Below, one piece after another: positions 42,156 to 49,902 of a DNA stretch of 64,000 bases. Every line of letters begins with the position of its first letter. Positions within the stretch are counted from its first letter, which is position 1. The notes below the pieces were generated by a model. The model searched no databases. It had not been told where the DNA came from and was given only the letters and a program-made list of their open reading frames with translations. The stretch is from NCBI GenBank assembly GCA_964565645.1, contig CAZMFQ010000006.1, positions 1 to 64,000 on the forward strand, in the 5' to 3' direction. The position numbers and the translations under genes were made by a program. This DNA comes from JAHIQC01 sp964565645 (lineage in GTDB: Bacteria; Actinomycetota; Coriobacteriia; Anaerosomatales; JAHIQC01).

Positions 42156-43148
42156 ATGCGGACACGACGTCGCATCATCACGATCGCCGCCGTGGTCGTG
42201 GCCGTGCTGCTCGTGGGGCTGGCGCTCGACTTCGCCAGCAGTTCGCCCAGTCTGTGCCTGTCCTGCCACGAGATGGAGCTTCGGGGCCACGAGTGGGAGC
42301 AGTCGGCGCACACGCAGGTCACCTGCGTGGATTGTCATACCAGGCCGCGGCCCTGGTATGCGACCCCGCTGCGGCTCGTGGACCGCGCCGGCCTGCTCGT
42401 GCGGGACGTGAGTTCGCATCTGGCCGGCGGGTACGACACATCGATCGACCGGACGAGCGCGGCGACCTCACCGATCACCGACGAGGTCTGCCTGCAGTGT
42501 CACGACGTGAACCGCAAGGCGACGTCGGGCTACCGGATCCTCATCGACCACGTGAAGCACGCCAAAGAGAACGGGTCGTGCGTGTCGTGCCACGTGCGCA
42601 CGGCGCATCCCGTGGCGACCAGGGGCCAGGCCCTCACGTTCATGGGGCAGTGCTTCACCTGCCACGGCAACCCCGACATGCCCAAGGCCTCCACCGAGTG
42701 CGCACTGTGTCACCCGTCGGACTACAAGCTCGTTCCGCCCACCCACGAGCAGGCGAAATGGGCCAAGAAGCACGGTGAGACCGCGGTGTCGGACTTCGGG
42801 CTGTGCGACATGTGCCACGACCAGCCCTTCTGCACCGACTGTCACGGGCTCGCGATGCCGCACCCCGAGGGTTGGGCCGAAGGCGCGGCCGGGCATTCGG
42901 TGGTGGCCAAGACCGATCGCGTGGTGTGCGAGCGGTGTCACGGCAAGACACTCGACATGTGCACCATGTGCCACCACAGCGGCTACGACCCGTCCAAGGG
43001 GACCTGGGTCAAGCAGCACTTCGAGCAGGTGCGCGAGCGTGGCGCGAGTTTCTGTATGGAGAAGTGCCACTCTCCGGTATTTTGCATCCGTTGTCACGCT
43101 GCGCGTCCCGAGGAGTCGTCCGGCGAGGGATCGTCCGCCGAGGACTAG
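42156..43148 (+). CDS. Dodecaheme cytochrome c with N-terminal anchor
   Basis: 330 residues. A short basic start and one helix (TIAAVVVAVLLVGLALDFA) lead at once to the first heme (CLSCHEME, about residue 34), a NapC/NrfH-like beginning where the CHEM motif may supply an axial methionine. Twelve heme sites follow, eleven CXXCH and one CMEKCH. The tail is acidic and Ser-rich. GGTGGAG precedes the ATG. It is the last gene of the cluster, ending 54 bases before the convergent lipoprotein gene. The CHEM start suggests it could itself accept electrons from quinol. Confidence 0.9.
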   Translation: MRTRRRIITIAAVVVAVLLVGLALDFASSSPSLCLSCHEMELRGHEWEQSAHTQVTCVDCHTRPRPWYATPLRLVDRAGLLVRDVSSHLAGGYDTSIDRTSAATSPITDEVCLQCHDVNRKATSGYRILIDHVKHAKENGSCVSCHVRTAHPVATRGQALTFMGQCFTCHGNPDMPKASTECALCHPSDYKLVPPTHEQAKWAKKHGETAVSDFGLCDMCHDQPFCTDCHGLAMPHPEGWAEGAAGHSVVAKTDRVVCERCHGKTLDMCTMCHHSGYDPSKGTWVKQHFEQVRERGASFCMEKCHSPVFCIRCHAARPEESSGEGSSAED

Positions 43149-43202
43149 GTCCGCCGAGGAGCTGCACTCGCGGCGGGTACGCCCCGGCGCGGTGCCGGGC
43201 GT

Positions 43203-44036
43203 CTAGACGGACTTCATCAGGCTCATGAGCTTGATGATGTTGTCGAGCAGCCGGGCGTTGTCCACCTCGGAGAGCGCCACGTTGGCGAACACGGCGTCGT
43301 CCCCGCACACGATCACGCGGCCCTTGCCGATCTCGGCGACCCCGAGCATCCCGTAGGAGGACAGCGCCATATCGGCCGGGCGCGTCTGTGTCTGCGAGGC
43401 GGGAGCGTTGAGCCAGGCGTTCGGCCTCGATCCGACCACGACCTTGGCGTTGCCCGATGACGCGCTCACCGGCCAGCCCGACACGACAAGGACCTGCTTC
43501 ACGCCTTCGGTGACCGGATGTTCGACGATCTGCTCGGTCACGAAGACGCTCGGCTGACCCGGGTCGGTCATGGGGCCTTCGGACATGACGATCTGCGTCG
43601 CCACCGGCAGGCCCCAGTACGCGGGAACGCCCAGAACAGGGTAGGGGACGTGGATGGTGAGCAGCACGGTACCCCCGCGTTCCACGAACGCCGTGATCGC
43701 CACGAACTCCTGCTCGGTGAGCGAGGTCATCGGTCCGGCGATGATCAGCCCGGAGGCCGAGGCGAGGTCCTCGGCGGTGATCGCATCGCGGTTCACTGTC
43801 AGGTCGAAGCCGGCGGCCTCGATCCGCTCGATCGCGCTGGACTGGCCGAGGTCGCTCGTGTCATCGGGGCTGAAGATCTCGCCGTGACCCATGTCGAACA
43901 CGACCGAGCCGCGGCTTGGGGCCTTTTCCGCCGCGGGAGTGATGGTGGGCGCGGGGGTGTCGTCGCGGCAACCGCCCGTCGCGATCATCGCGGTGAGCAG
44001 GAGCGCGCAGAGTGCGAGACGTCCCTTTGTGTGCAC
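43203..44036 (-). CDS. DUF4350-like lipoprotein
   Basis: 277 residues. Lipoprotein signal with lipobox MIATGGC (Cys23). The body looks like a class I glutamine amidotransferase-like/DUF4350 domain: VVFDMGHGEIFSPDD at the start, LIIAGPMTSLTEQEF and a C-terminal KGRVIVCGDDAVFAN. DUF4350-type domains often sit with membrane systems and may bind carbohydrate or act as structural modules. GTG at 44036 follows CCGGAGG. It is convergent with the cytochrome cluster, so co-regulation cannot be assumed. Confidence 0.78.
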   Translation of the reverse strand: MHTKGRLALCALLLTAMIATGGCRDDTPAPTITPAAEKAPSRGSVVFDMGHGEIFSPDDTSDLGQSSAIERIEAAGFDLTVNRDAITAEDLASASGLIIAGPMTSLTEQEFVAITAFVERGGTVLLTIHVPYPVLGVPAYWGLPVATQIVMSEGPMTDPGQPSVFVTEQIVEHPVTEGVKQVLVVSGWPVSASSGNAKVVVGSRPNAWLNAPASQTQTRPADMALSSYGMLGVAEIGKGRVIVCGDDAVFANVALSEVDNARLLDNIIKLMSLMKSV

Positions 44037-44084
44037 GTGGCCTCCGGAGATGTTGTGTCGTGCCCGATCACCCGGGCGCTTTCA

Positions 44085-44103
44085 TGTGACCGCATGAGTC
44101 ACA
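44085..44103. promoter_or_regulatory. Dyad TGTGAC-N7-GTCACA upstream of the lipoprotein gene
   Basis: Perfect 6-base arms at 44085-44090 and 44098-44103, about 50 bases before the start at 44036 on the minus strand. The spacing differs from CRP/FNR sites (N6 between TGTGA and TCACA), so the regulator is unknown. Confidence 0.4.
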
Positions 44104-44237
44104 AATACTGTAGCACGCGTCAGGGGCGTCCGCGCTGGCGCACGTCGTGAGGCTGCAGCGGGATGGGACCTTGCGGGCGACGCAACATCGCCATCGGTCG
44201 CCGGACGCGCGGGTGCGGTTCACGCGCCGCGACGCTG

Positions 44238-45104
44238 CTAGGTGATATCAGGCCTGACCGCGACGCCCCATACCGTGCCCGTGTGTGTTGCCACGACGCT
44301 GCCGGCCTCGTAGATCACGAGTTCCGTCGCGTCCCAGCGCTGCCGGATGCTCTCGGCGATCCGATGTGCGCGTTCCTCGGTCAGGGCGTGTCCGACCGCG
44401 AACCTGCCCGATCGCGCATCGCCCATCTGCCGGGCGATCCACTCCATGGTGTACTCGAGCGCCGCGCTCTCACCGCGGCTGCGGCCGAGCGGGGCGAACG
44501 CGCCGTCCGCATCGACGGTCATCGTGACCTTGAGGTTCAGGAGCGAGCCGAGGAGTGACGAGACCGCGCCGATGCGCCCGCCGCGCCGCAGGTTCTCGAG
44601 CGAGTCGAGGCCCACGATCAGCTTGACCTGGTCGCGTGCGAGCTCGAGCCGGGTGAGCGCCTCGTCGATGCCGAGTCCCGCGTCGGCGGACTCGATCGCG
44701 TCGACGACCTGCCACGCGAGTCCCCATGAGAGGTTGCGGGAGTCGAACACCCTGACCTTGCCGTCGAACTCCTCGGCAGCCATAGTGGCCGCCTCGATCG
44801 TGCCGGAGAGCTTCGAGGAGATGTGGATGGAGATGACCGAGTCCGTGGTCGCGAGCGCGCGCGTGTAGGCCTCCCGGAGTGCGCCGACGCTCGGCTGAGA
44901 GGTCGTGGGAAGCTCGGGCGCCGAGCGCATGCGGTCGAAGAACTCCTGCTGCGTGAGAGTACCGTCGGCGAGCGTCTCGCCCGCGATGGTGATCGCGAGC
45001 GGGACCACGATGATGCCGCGTTCGCGCGCGAGGTCCGGAGCCATGTCGGCCGTGCTGTCGGTCACGACGGCGAACCGGCGTACCGAGGGTGCGTCCGCGT
45101 CCAT
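44238..45104 (-). CDS. DegV-family fatty-acid-binding protein (second copy)
   Basis: 288 residues. FAVVTDSTADM, TSQPSVGALREAYTRAL, SSKLSGTIEAATMAA, VFDSRNLSWGLAWQV and SLENLRRGGRIGAVSSLLG follow the DegV order. It differs from the copy at 24450 in the ligand-pocket residues (VDADGAFAPLGRSRG in place of LTADKGATGVAGVSRG), so a different lipid may be bound. ATG at 45104 follows AGGAG. Its promoter region is shared with the divergent lectin-headed CWB2 protein. Confidence 0.92.
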   Translation of the reverse strand: MDADAPSVRRFAVVTDSTADMAPDLARERGIIVVPLAITIAGETLADGTLTQQEFFDRMRSAPELPTTSQPSVGALREAYTRALATTDSVISIHISSKLSGTIEAATMAAEEFDGKVRVFDSRNLSWGLAWQVVDAIESADAGLGIDEALTRLELARDQVKLIVGLDSLENLRRGGRIGAVSSLLGSLLNLKVTMTVDADGAFAPLGRSRGESAALEYTMEWIARQMGDARSGRFAVGHALTEERAHRIAESIRQRWDATELVIYEAGSVVATHTGTVWGVAVRPDIT

Positions 45105-45149
45105 GTGCGCTCCTGTCTTACACGCTGTGTGGTGTCGGTTCGAGAATCG

Positions 45150-45192
45150 TACCAGAGCGGCCGAGGAGTCCCGCGCTCTGGTAGCATCTACC
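45150..45192. promoter_or_regulatory. Nested inverted repeats in the divergent DegV/CWB2 promoter region
   Basis: TACCAGAGCG (45150-45159) and CGCTCTGGTA (45174-45183) are perfect 10-base arms. GGTAGCATCTACC (45180-45192) is a second dyad sharing its edge. Position between divergent starts 45104 and 45280 suggests a common operator. Confidence 0.5.
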
Positions 45193-45279
45193 ACGACGGA
45201 GCACGCGGAGGGTCGGGGGCCGTGACGGCTCAGCGACATCGCGGGCTATGGAGGGGCTTTGAGGGAAGGGCACACGTTC

Positions 45280-47715
45280 ATGGGCAGAACCGCGTTTCTG
45301 GGCACATCCAAGGGGTTGCGGGCATCCGCAAGGGTCGCGCTGTGCGCGGCCGTTCTCATGTCCCTGTCCGGTCCGATGGTCGCCCAGGCGTCCATCATTC
45401 CAGCGGACGTCCCGATCACGCACGCGTACGGCGGTTTCGTCCCGACGGGCATGGAGGCGTTCGGCCTGGGCGGTTCGGCGAGCGTCGCAGGTGGCGCGGT
45501 GCGTCTGACTCCAGCCGCGCCGGACCAGCTCGGCACCATGTTCACGGCCCAGCCGTTGCGCATCCGCAACAGTGGTGAGTTCAGCACCTGCTTCTCGTTC
45601 CGCATCGACGGCTCCAGCCCCACAACGGGTGGCGCGGAGGGCCTCACGTTCGTGATGGCATCGGACAAGGACTCGCTCGTCCCCTCCGGTCTCGGCTTCA
45701 CGGGTGGCGGCGGCACCATGCGCGTGGAGTTCGACACACACAAGGATCCTTGGGACGCGAACGACAATCACATCACGTTCTGGCCCGGCGGGGACGAGTC
45801 ATATCACGATACTGGCCTCACGCTGACGCCGGCCTTCGACTTGGATGATGGCGGGGTCAAGTACTGCTGGATCGACTACCAGTCCGGTGTGTTCCGGATC
45901 GCGTTCTCCGACACCCCGACGCGCGTCGGCGAAGCGACTTCGTGCAGCATGACTGCCGGCTACATGGGCGGAGCCACCGAGGCGGATGTGTACTTCGGGT
46001 TCACCGGTACCACGAGCACCGAGTACGCGAACCACGAGATCGTGAGCTGGTACCTCGACAACAAGTACCATCCCGCATGGATCGCGGCGCTCGATCCTGC
46101 GACGCGCTCATATTCGACCGGACCCGCGACGCTGGAATGCGCGAGCGCGGACCGGGTCGGGGTCGACGCATCCACCGAGCTCACGTTCACCGTCACGGAC
46201 GGGTTCGGCGCGCCGATGGCGAACCAGGCGGTCGGCGTCACGGCCTCGGCCGGGTCGCTCTCGTCACCCGCGGTAGTGAGCGATGCGAACGGGCTGGCGA
46301 CGGTGACCTTCACGGCTCCGGCGACACGACAGGCGTGCACGATCACCGGCGAGACGGCCGGCGGCTTGCGTGCAGTGGGATCCGTTCTGGTGGGTGATGA
46401 GCGCCCGGTCGTGGATGCCGGTACGGGCACGACACAGGCCCCACGCCGCACCAGCACGACAGTCGCGCCCGAGCTTGCGATCACTGACTCCGACGACACG
46501 ACGCTGACGGCCGCCAGGGTGCGCATCCTCGATCGCGAGGACGGCGATGAGTGGCTTTCGTTCAGGGGATGGTTCGGCGACCAGACGCCCGTCTATGATC
46601 CCGGCTACGAGTGCTCGCTTCAGGGTGCTGCGACCATCGCGGACTACGAGCGCGCATTGTCGGCGATCGAGTATCAGGGCTCGCCGTCGGTCTCTCAGCG
46701 ACAGGTCGAGTTCTCGGTCTTCGACGGAATCGCCTGGAGTGACCCGGTCGTCAAGACCATTGAGGTCGGCCCTATGGCGCCGGTTGCCGGTGCCGATCGT
46801 TACCAGACCGCGCTCGAGGTCTCCCGCGAGACGTTCCCGCTCGGCGCCAACACCGTCGTGGTCGCCACGGGCGAGGACTGGCCGGATGCGCTCGGCGGCT
46901 CCGCGCTTGCGGGCGCGCTGTACGGTCCGATCCTCCTTTCGCCGCATGACGCACTTCCCGAGGATGTGCTCGCGGAGGTCGAGCGCCTGCATGTCGATTC
47001 CGCATACGTACTCGGCGGCGAGAAGGCACTCTCCGATGAGGTGCTCACGGCCCTGACCGACGCTCTCGGTGAGGAAGGCGTGGTCAGGCTCGGCGGTGCC
47101 GACCGCTACGAGACCGCGGAGATCATCGCCGCCGAGGTAGCCTCGTACATGAACGAGGAGGAGGCCTTCGCAGGCACCGCGTTCATCGCCACAGGCGGGA
47201 ACTTCGCCGATGCTCTCGCTGCTGCCCCGCTCGCGGCCGGCAACTACTACCCGATCTACCTGTCGGGCCCTGACGGGATCTCGGACTCCACGGCGCAGGC
47301 CATGCTCGACGCCGGCATCACGGACGCGATCCTGCTCGGTGGCGAGGCGGCGGTCTCTCCCGACACCGCGGTGACCGTGCTCGGGATCGGCATCGATGTC
47401 TACCGGATCGACGGTGCGGACCGCTATGAGACCGCGGCCAAGATCGCGAGCTACGGTGTCGAGGAGCTCGGGATGTACTGGGACGGCGTCGCCGTGGCGA
47501 CCGGCGAGAGATTCGCCGATGCGCTCTCCGGAGGGGCGGCCCAGGGCATCTCGTGGTCGGTCATGCTGCTTTCGGACCCCGACGACCTGTCGCTCCCTGC
47601 GCGGGACACCCTTGAGGCCAACGCGGCCGATATCCGGGGCATCCGGTTCCTCGGCGGAACGAAGGCGCTGTCGCAGAACGTGCGCGATCAGGCGATGGAG
47701 GCGATCGCGCCCTAG
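45280..47715 (+). CDS. Exported L-type lectin / Ig-like protein with C-terminal CWB2 anchor
   Basis: 811 residues. Signal peptide 1-38 (cleavage after VAQA). An L-type (legume-like) lectin domain spans about 45-265: GAEGLTFVMASDKDS, and MRVEFDTHKDPWDANDNHI, where E, D, N and D could bind the metal ions needed for sugar binding. A Big_1/invasin-like Ig domain follows (about 285-370, AGSLSSPAVVSDANGLATVTF), then a cadherin-like module (about 375-500), then three CWB2 repeats (about 508-602, 605-704 and 706-811). The whole suggests a wall-bound carbohydrate-binding adhesin. ATG at 45280 is preferred over TTG at 45259, which has too short a spacing. A strong terminator follows. Confidence 0.87.
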   Translation: MGRTAFLGTSKGLRASARVALCAAVLMSLSGPMVAQASIIPADVPITHAYGGFVPTGMEAFGLGGSASVAGGAVRLTPAAPDQLGTMFTAQPLRIRNSGEFSTCFSFRIDGSSPTTGGAEGLTFVMASDKDSLVPSGLGFTGGGGTMRVEFDTHKDPWDANDNHITFWPGGDESYHDTGLTLTPAFDLDDGGVKYCWIDYQSGVFRIAFSDTPTRVGEATSCSMTAGYMGGATEADVYFGFTGTTSTEYANHEIVSWYLDNKYHPAWIAALDPATRSYSTGPATLECASADRVGVDASTELTFTVTDGFGAPMANQAVGVTASAGSLSSPAVVSDANGLATVTFTAPATRQACTITGETAGGLRAVGSVLVGDERPVVDAGTGTTQAPRRTSTTVAPELAITDSDDTTLTAARVRILDREDGDEWLSFRGWFGDQTPVYDPGYECSLQGAATIADYERALSAIEYQGSPSVSQRQVEFSVFDGIAWSDPVVKTIEVGPMAPVAGADRYQTALEVSRETFPLGANTVVVATGEDWPDALGGSALAGALYGPILLSPHDALPEDVLAEVERLHVDSAYVLGGEKALSDEVLTALTDALGEEGVVRLGGADRYETAEIIAAEVASYMNEEEAFAGTAFIATGGNFADALAAAPLAAGNYYPIYLSGPDGISDSTAQAMLDAGITDAILLGGEAAVSPDTAVTVLGIGIDVYRIDGADRYETAAKIASYGVEELGMYWDGVAVATGERFADALSGGAAQGISWSVMLLSDPDDLSLPARDTLEANAADIRGIRFLGGTKALSQNVRDQAMEAIAP

Positions 47716-47743
47716 TGGCCGGACCCGGCACATCGATCGAAAC

Positions 47744-47775
47744 GGGGCGGGCCCGAGGCGGGTCCGCCCCTTCCT
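47744..47775 (+). terminator. Strong terminator of the lectin-CWB2 gene
   Basis: GGGGCGG-CCCG pairs with CGGG-CCGCCCC around AGG, followed by TTCCT. It lies before the chosen EamA start, which argues against starting that gene at 47715. Confidence 0.7.
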
Positions 47776-47801
47776 CTCGCCCCGCAGGTGGCTTCACGCC
47801 C

Positions 47802-48671
47802 GTGCTCGCGGCGCTCGCCGTCATGGTGGTGTGGGGCGGCACCCCGATCTTCTCCAAGCTGGCGGTCGCGCAGATCGATCCGGTCATGGTCGGTGTGCTG
47901 CGCACGGTCATCGCGGGATGCGTCGCGTTGCCGCTCGCGCTCGCCATGCGGCTGCCGCTGCCGGCAGGCGCTCACGAACGCCGGTTGCTCGCGTTCTCGG
48001 GGTTTGCAGCCTTCATCGCGTTCCCGCTCATGTTCACCGTCGGGCAGTCCACGACCTCGGCGCTGCACGGCGCGCTCATCCTCGCCACGCTACCCGTGTT
48101 CACGAGCCTGTTCGGGACGCTCATCGAGCGGCGGCGTGTCTCCAAGACCTGGGTGGTCGGGTGCGTCGTGGCGCTCGCGGGGGAGGGTGTCGTGATCGTG
48201 TGGCGCACCGCCGCCTCGGCTGGAGACGCGAGCCTGGCCGGCGACCTCGTGATCCTGGTCTCCTCGGCGGTCTGCGCGCTCGGCTATGTGGCCGGCGCGC
48301 GCCTTACGCAGCGCGGGTATCCGAGTCTGCCGACCACGCTGTGGGGCGTGGCGGGCTCATCGGCGGCCTTGCTGCCGGTGCTCGGCTGGGCGCTCGTGAG
48401 CTCAGGCGTGCCCCACGCCGGCGCCACCGCATGGGGCTCGGTGCTCGTGCTCGCGGTGCTCACCTCGGTGCTCGGCTACGTCGCGTGGTACTGGGCGCTC
48501 GCCCACGGGGGCATCAGCCGCATCGCGTCGATCCAGTTCACCCAGCCGCTGTTCGGCATCGCACTCGCGGCGATCGTGCTCGGCGAGCGCCCCGCTCCGA
48601 TCACCGCGTTTGCCGCGGTCGCCATCCTCATCGGGGCCGCGCTCGTGCTGCGGGCCGGCTCGCGCGCATGA
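47802..48671 (+). CDS. EamA-family (DMT) transporter
   Basis: 289 residues with ten hydrophobic segments in two EamA repeats. LAALAVMVVWGGTPIFSKLAV opens repeat 1 and FTQPLFGIALAAIVLGERP lies near the end of repeat 2. Members export amino acids, purines or other metabolites. The GTG at 47802 follows CAGGTGG by about ten bases and gives the normal family length; the longer in-frame reading from 47715 would run through the terminator at 47744. Substrate unknown. Confidence 0.82.
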   Translation: MLAALAVMVVWGGTPIFSKLAVAQIDPVMVGVLRTVIAGCVALPLALAMRLPLPAGAHERRLLAFSGFAAFIAFPLMFTVGQSTTSALHGALILATLPVFTSLFGTLIERRRVSKTWVVGCVVALAGEGVVIVWRTAASAGDASLAGDLVILVSSAVCALGYVAGARLTQRGYPSLPTTLWGVAGSSAALLPVLGWALVSSGVPHAGATAWGSVLVLAVLTSVLGYVAWYWALAHGGISRIASIQFTQPLFGIALAAIVLGERPAPITAFAAVAILIGAALVLRAGSRA

Positions 48672-48726
48672 GCACTCGTGTCCGGTCAAACGCATGGGGC
48701 GCGGCCGGTTGGGGCAGAATGCTCCC

Positions 48727-49881
48727 ATGACGGAGAATCCCGACATCGAACGCCTGCGTGCGCTGTCCGGTGTGAAGTGGCGCCGCTGGGGTGCGGACGT
48801 GATCCCCGCGTGGGTCGCGGACATGGACTTCCCGACCGCTCCGGGGATCGTGCGCGAGCTGTGCGCCATGGTCGAGGCGAGCGATTTCGGCTACAACATG
48901 GCCTCGTTCGACGACAGCATCCCCAAGGCCTGGAGCGCGCGCTCGGAGCAGCGCTTCGGGTGGGCGCCTCCCGCCGAGGAGTCGCGGGTCTTCTCGACCT
49001 CGTTGCAGCCCATCGCCGCGGCGCTCTCGGTCGCGACTGCTCCGGGCGACGGCGTGCTGCTCACCACCCCCGTGTACGCGCCGTTCTATGGCATCGTCGA
49101 GAAGGCGGGGCGTCGGCTTGTCGAGTACCCGCTCGACCGCAACGGCTGGCGCATCGACCTCGATGCGCTGCGCGAGGCCGCTGACGACGGCACACGGGCG
49201 ATCGTGCTGTGCAACCCGCACAACCCGAGCGGCCGGGCGTTCACCCGCGATGAGCTCGAGGCGGTCGCGCTGCTGGCGAACGAGCGCGACCTGCTCGTGA
49301 TCAGCGACGAGATCTGGCAGGACTTCGTGTACCCGGGCTCTCCGCCCCACATCCCGATCGCCTCGCTGGGCGAGGCGGTGCTGCGCCGGACCGTGACGGT
49401 GACGGCGGCGAGTAAGAGCTTCTCGCTCGGCGGACTCAGCTGTGCTGTCGCTCACCTGGGCCATCCGGCAGTGGCCGAGGGGATCGCCGCGATCTCGCCA
49501 TACGTCCTCGGCGGCATCAACGCGCTCGGCGCGCACGCCACGCTCGCGGCGTGGAGCACCGGCGAGGAGTGGCTGGCGCAGACGCTTGCGACCCTGCGCG
49601 GCAACCGGGACCACCTGGCATCCCGTCTCGCCGAGGAGCTGCCCGAGATCGGCTTCGTTTCCCCCGAGGCGACGTACCTGGCCTGGCTCGACTTCCGTGA
49701 CACGACGATCGCCGAGGACCCGGCTGCCGCGCTGCTCGAACGCGGCGGTGTCGGGCTGTCGCCCGGTCCCGAATTCGGCGCCGCCGGAGCGGGCTTCGCG
49801 CGCCTGAACTTCGCGACCCATCGCGGACTGCTCGACGAGATCGTCGACCGGATCGCGGGCGTGGTGCGCGGCACCTCCTAG
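48727..49881 (+). CDS. MalY/PatB-type PLP aminotransferase / C-S lyase
   Basis: 384 residues, fold type I PLP enzyme. VKWRRWGADVIPAWVADMDFPTAPGI is the MalY/PatB start (KW..... PAWVADMDF), TTPVYAPFYGIVE and CNPHNPSGR bind the substrate and cofactor, and the Schiff-base Lys is in TAASKSFSLGG. MalY/PatB enzymes split cystathionine or other cysteine conjugates to pyruvate, ammonia and a thiol. With no methionine genes near, the physiological substrate is open. The ATG at 48727 matches the family start. Confidence 0.9.
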   Translation: MTENPDIERLRALSGVKWRRWGADVIPAWVADMDFPTAPGIVRELCAMVEASDFGYNMASFDDSIPKAWSARSEQRFGWAPPAEESRVFSTSLQPIAAALSVATAPGDGVLLTTPVYAPFYGIVEKAGRRLVEYPLDRNGWRIDLDALREAADDGTRAIVLCNPHNPSGRAFTRDELEAVALLANERDLLVISDEIWQDFVYPGSPPHIPIASLGEAVLRRTVTVTAASKSFSLGGLSCAVAHLGHPAVAEGIAAISPYVLGGINALGAHATLAAWSTGEEWLAQTLATLRGNRDHLASRLAEELPEIGFVSPEATYLAWLDFRDTTIAEDPAAALLERGGVGLSPGPEFGAAGAGFARLNFATHRGLLDEIVDRIAGVVRGTS

Positions 49882-49902
49882 GCGGTCGCGCGCGGGCCGC
49901 GG

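Noticed and set aside
39453..43148. Nitrite reductase (NrfA) or octaheme hydroxylamine-type enzyme
   Set aside because: No CXXCK catalytic heme motif occurs in any of the cytochromes; all sites end in CH.
44085..44103. CRP/FNR binding site
   Set aside because: The arms TGTGA and TCACA are nine bases apart instead of six; kept only as an unassigned dyad.
47715..47801. Upstream GTG start for the EamA transporter
   Set aside because: A strong terminator for the preceding gene lies within this stretch, and the extra residues have no counterpart in the family.
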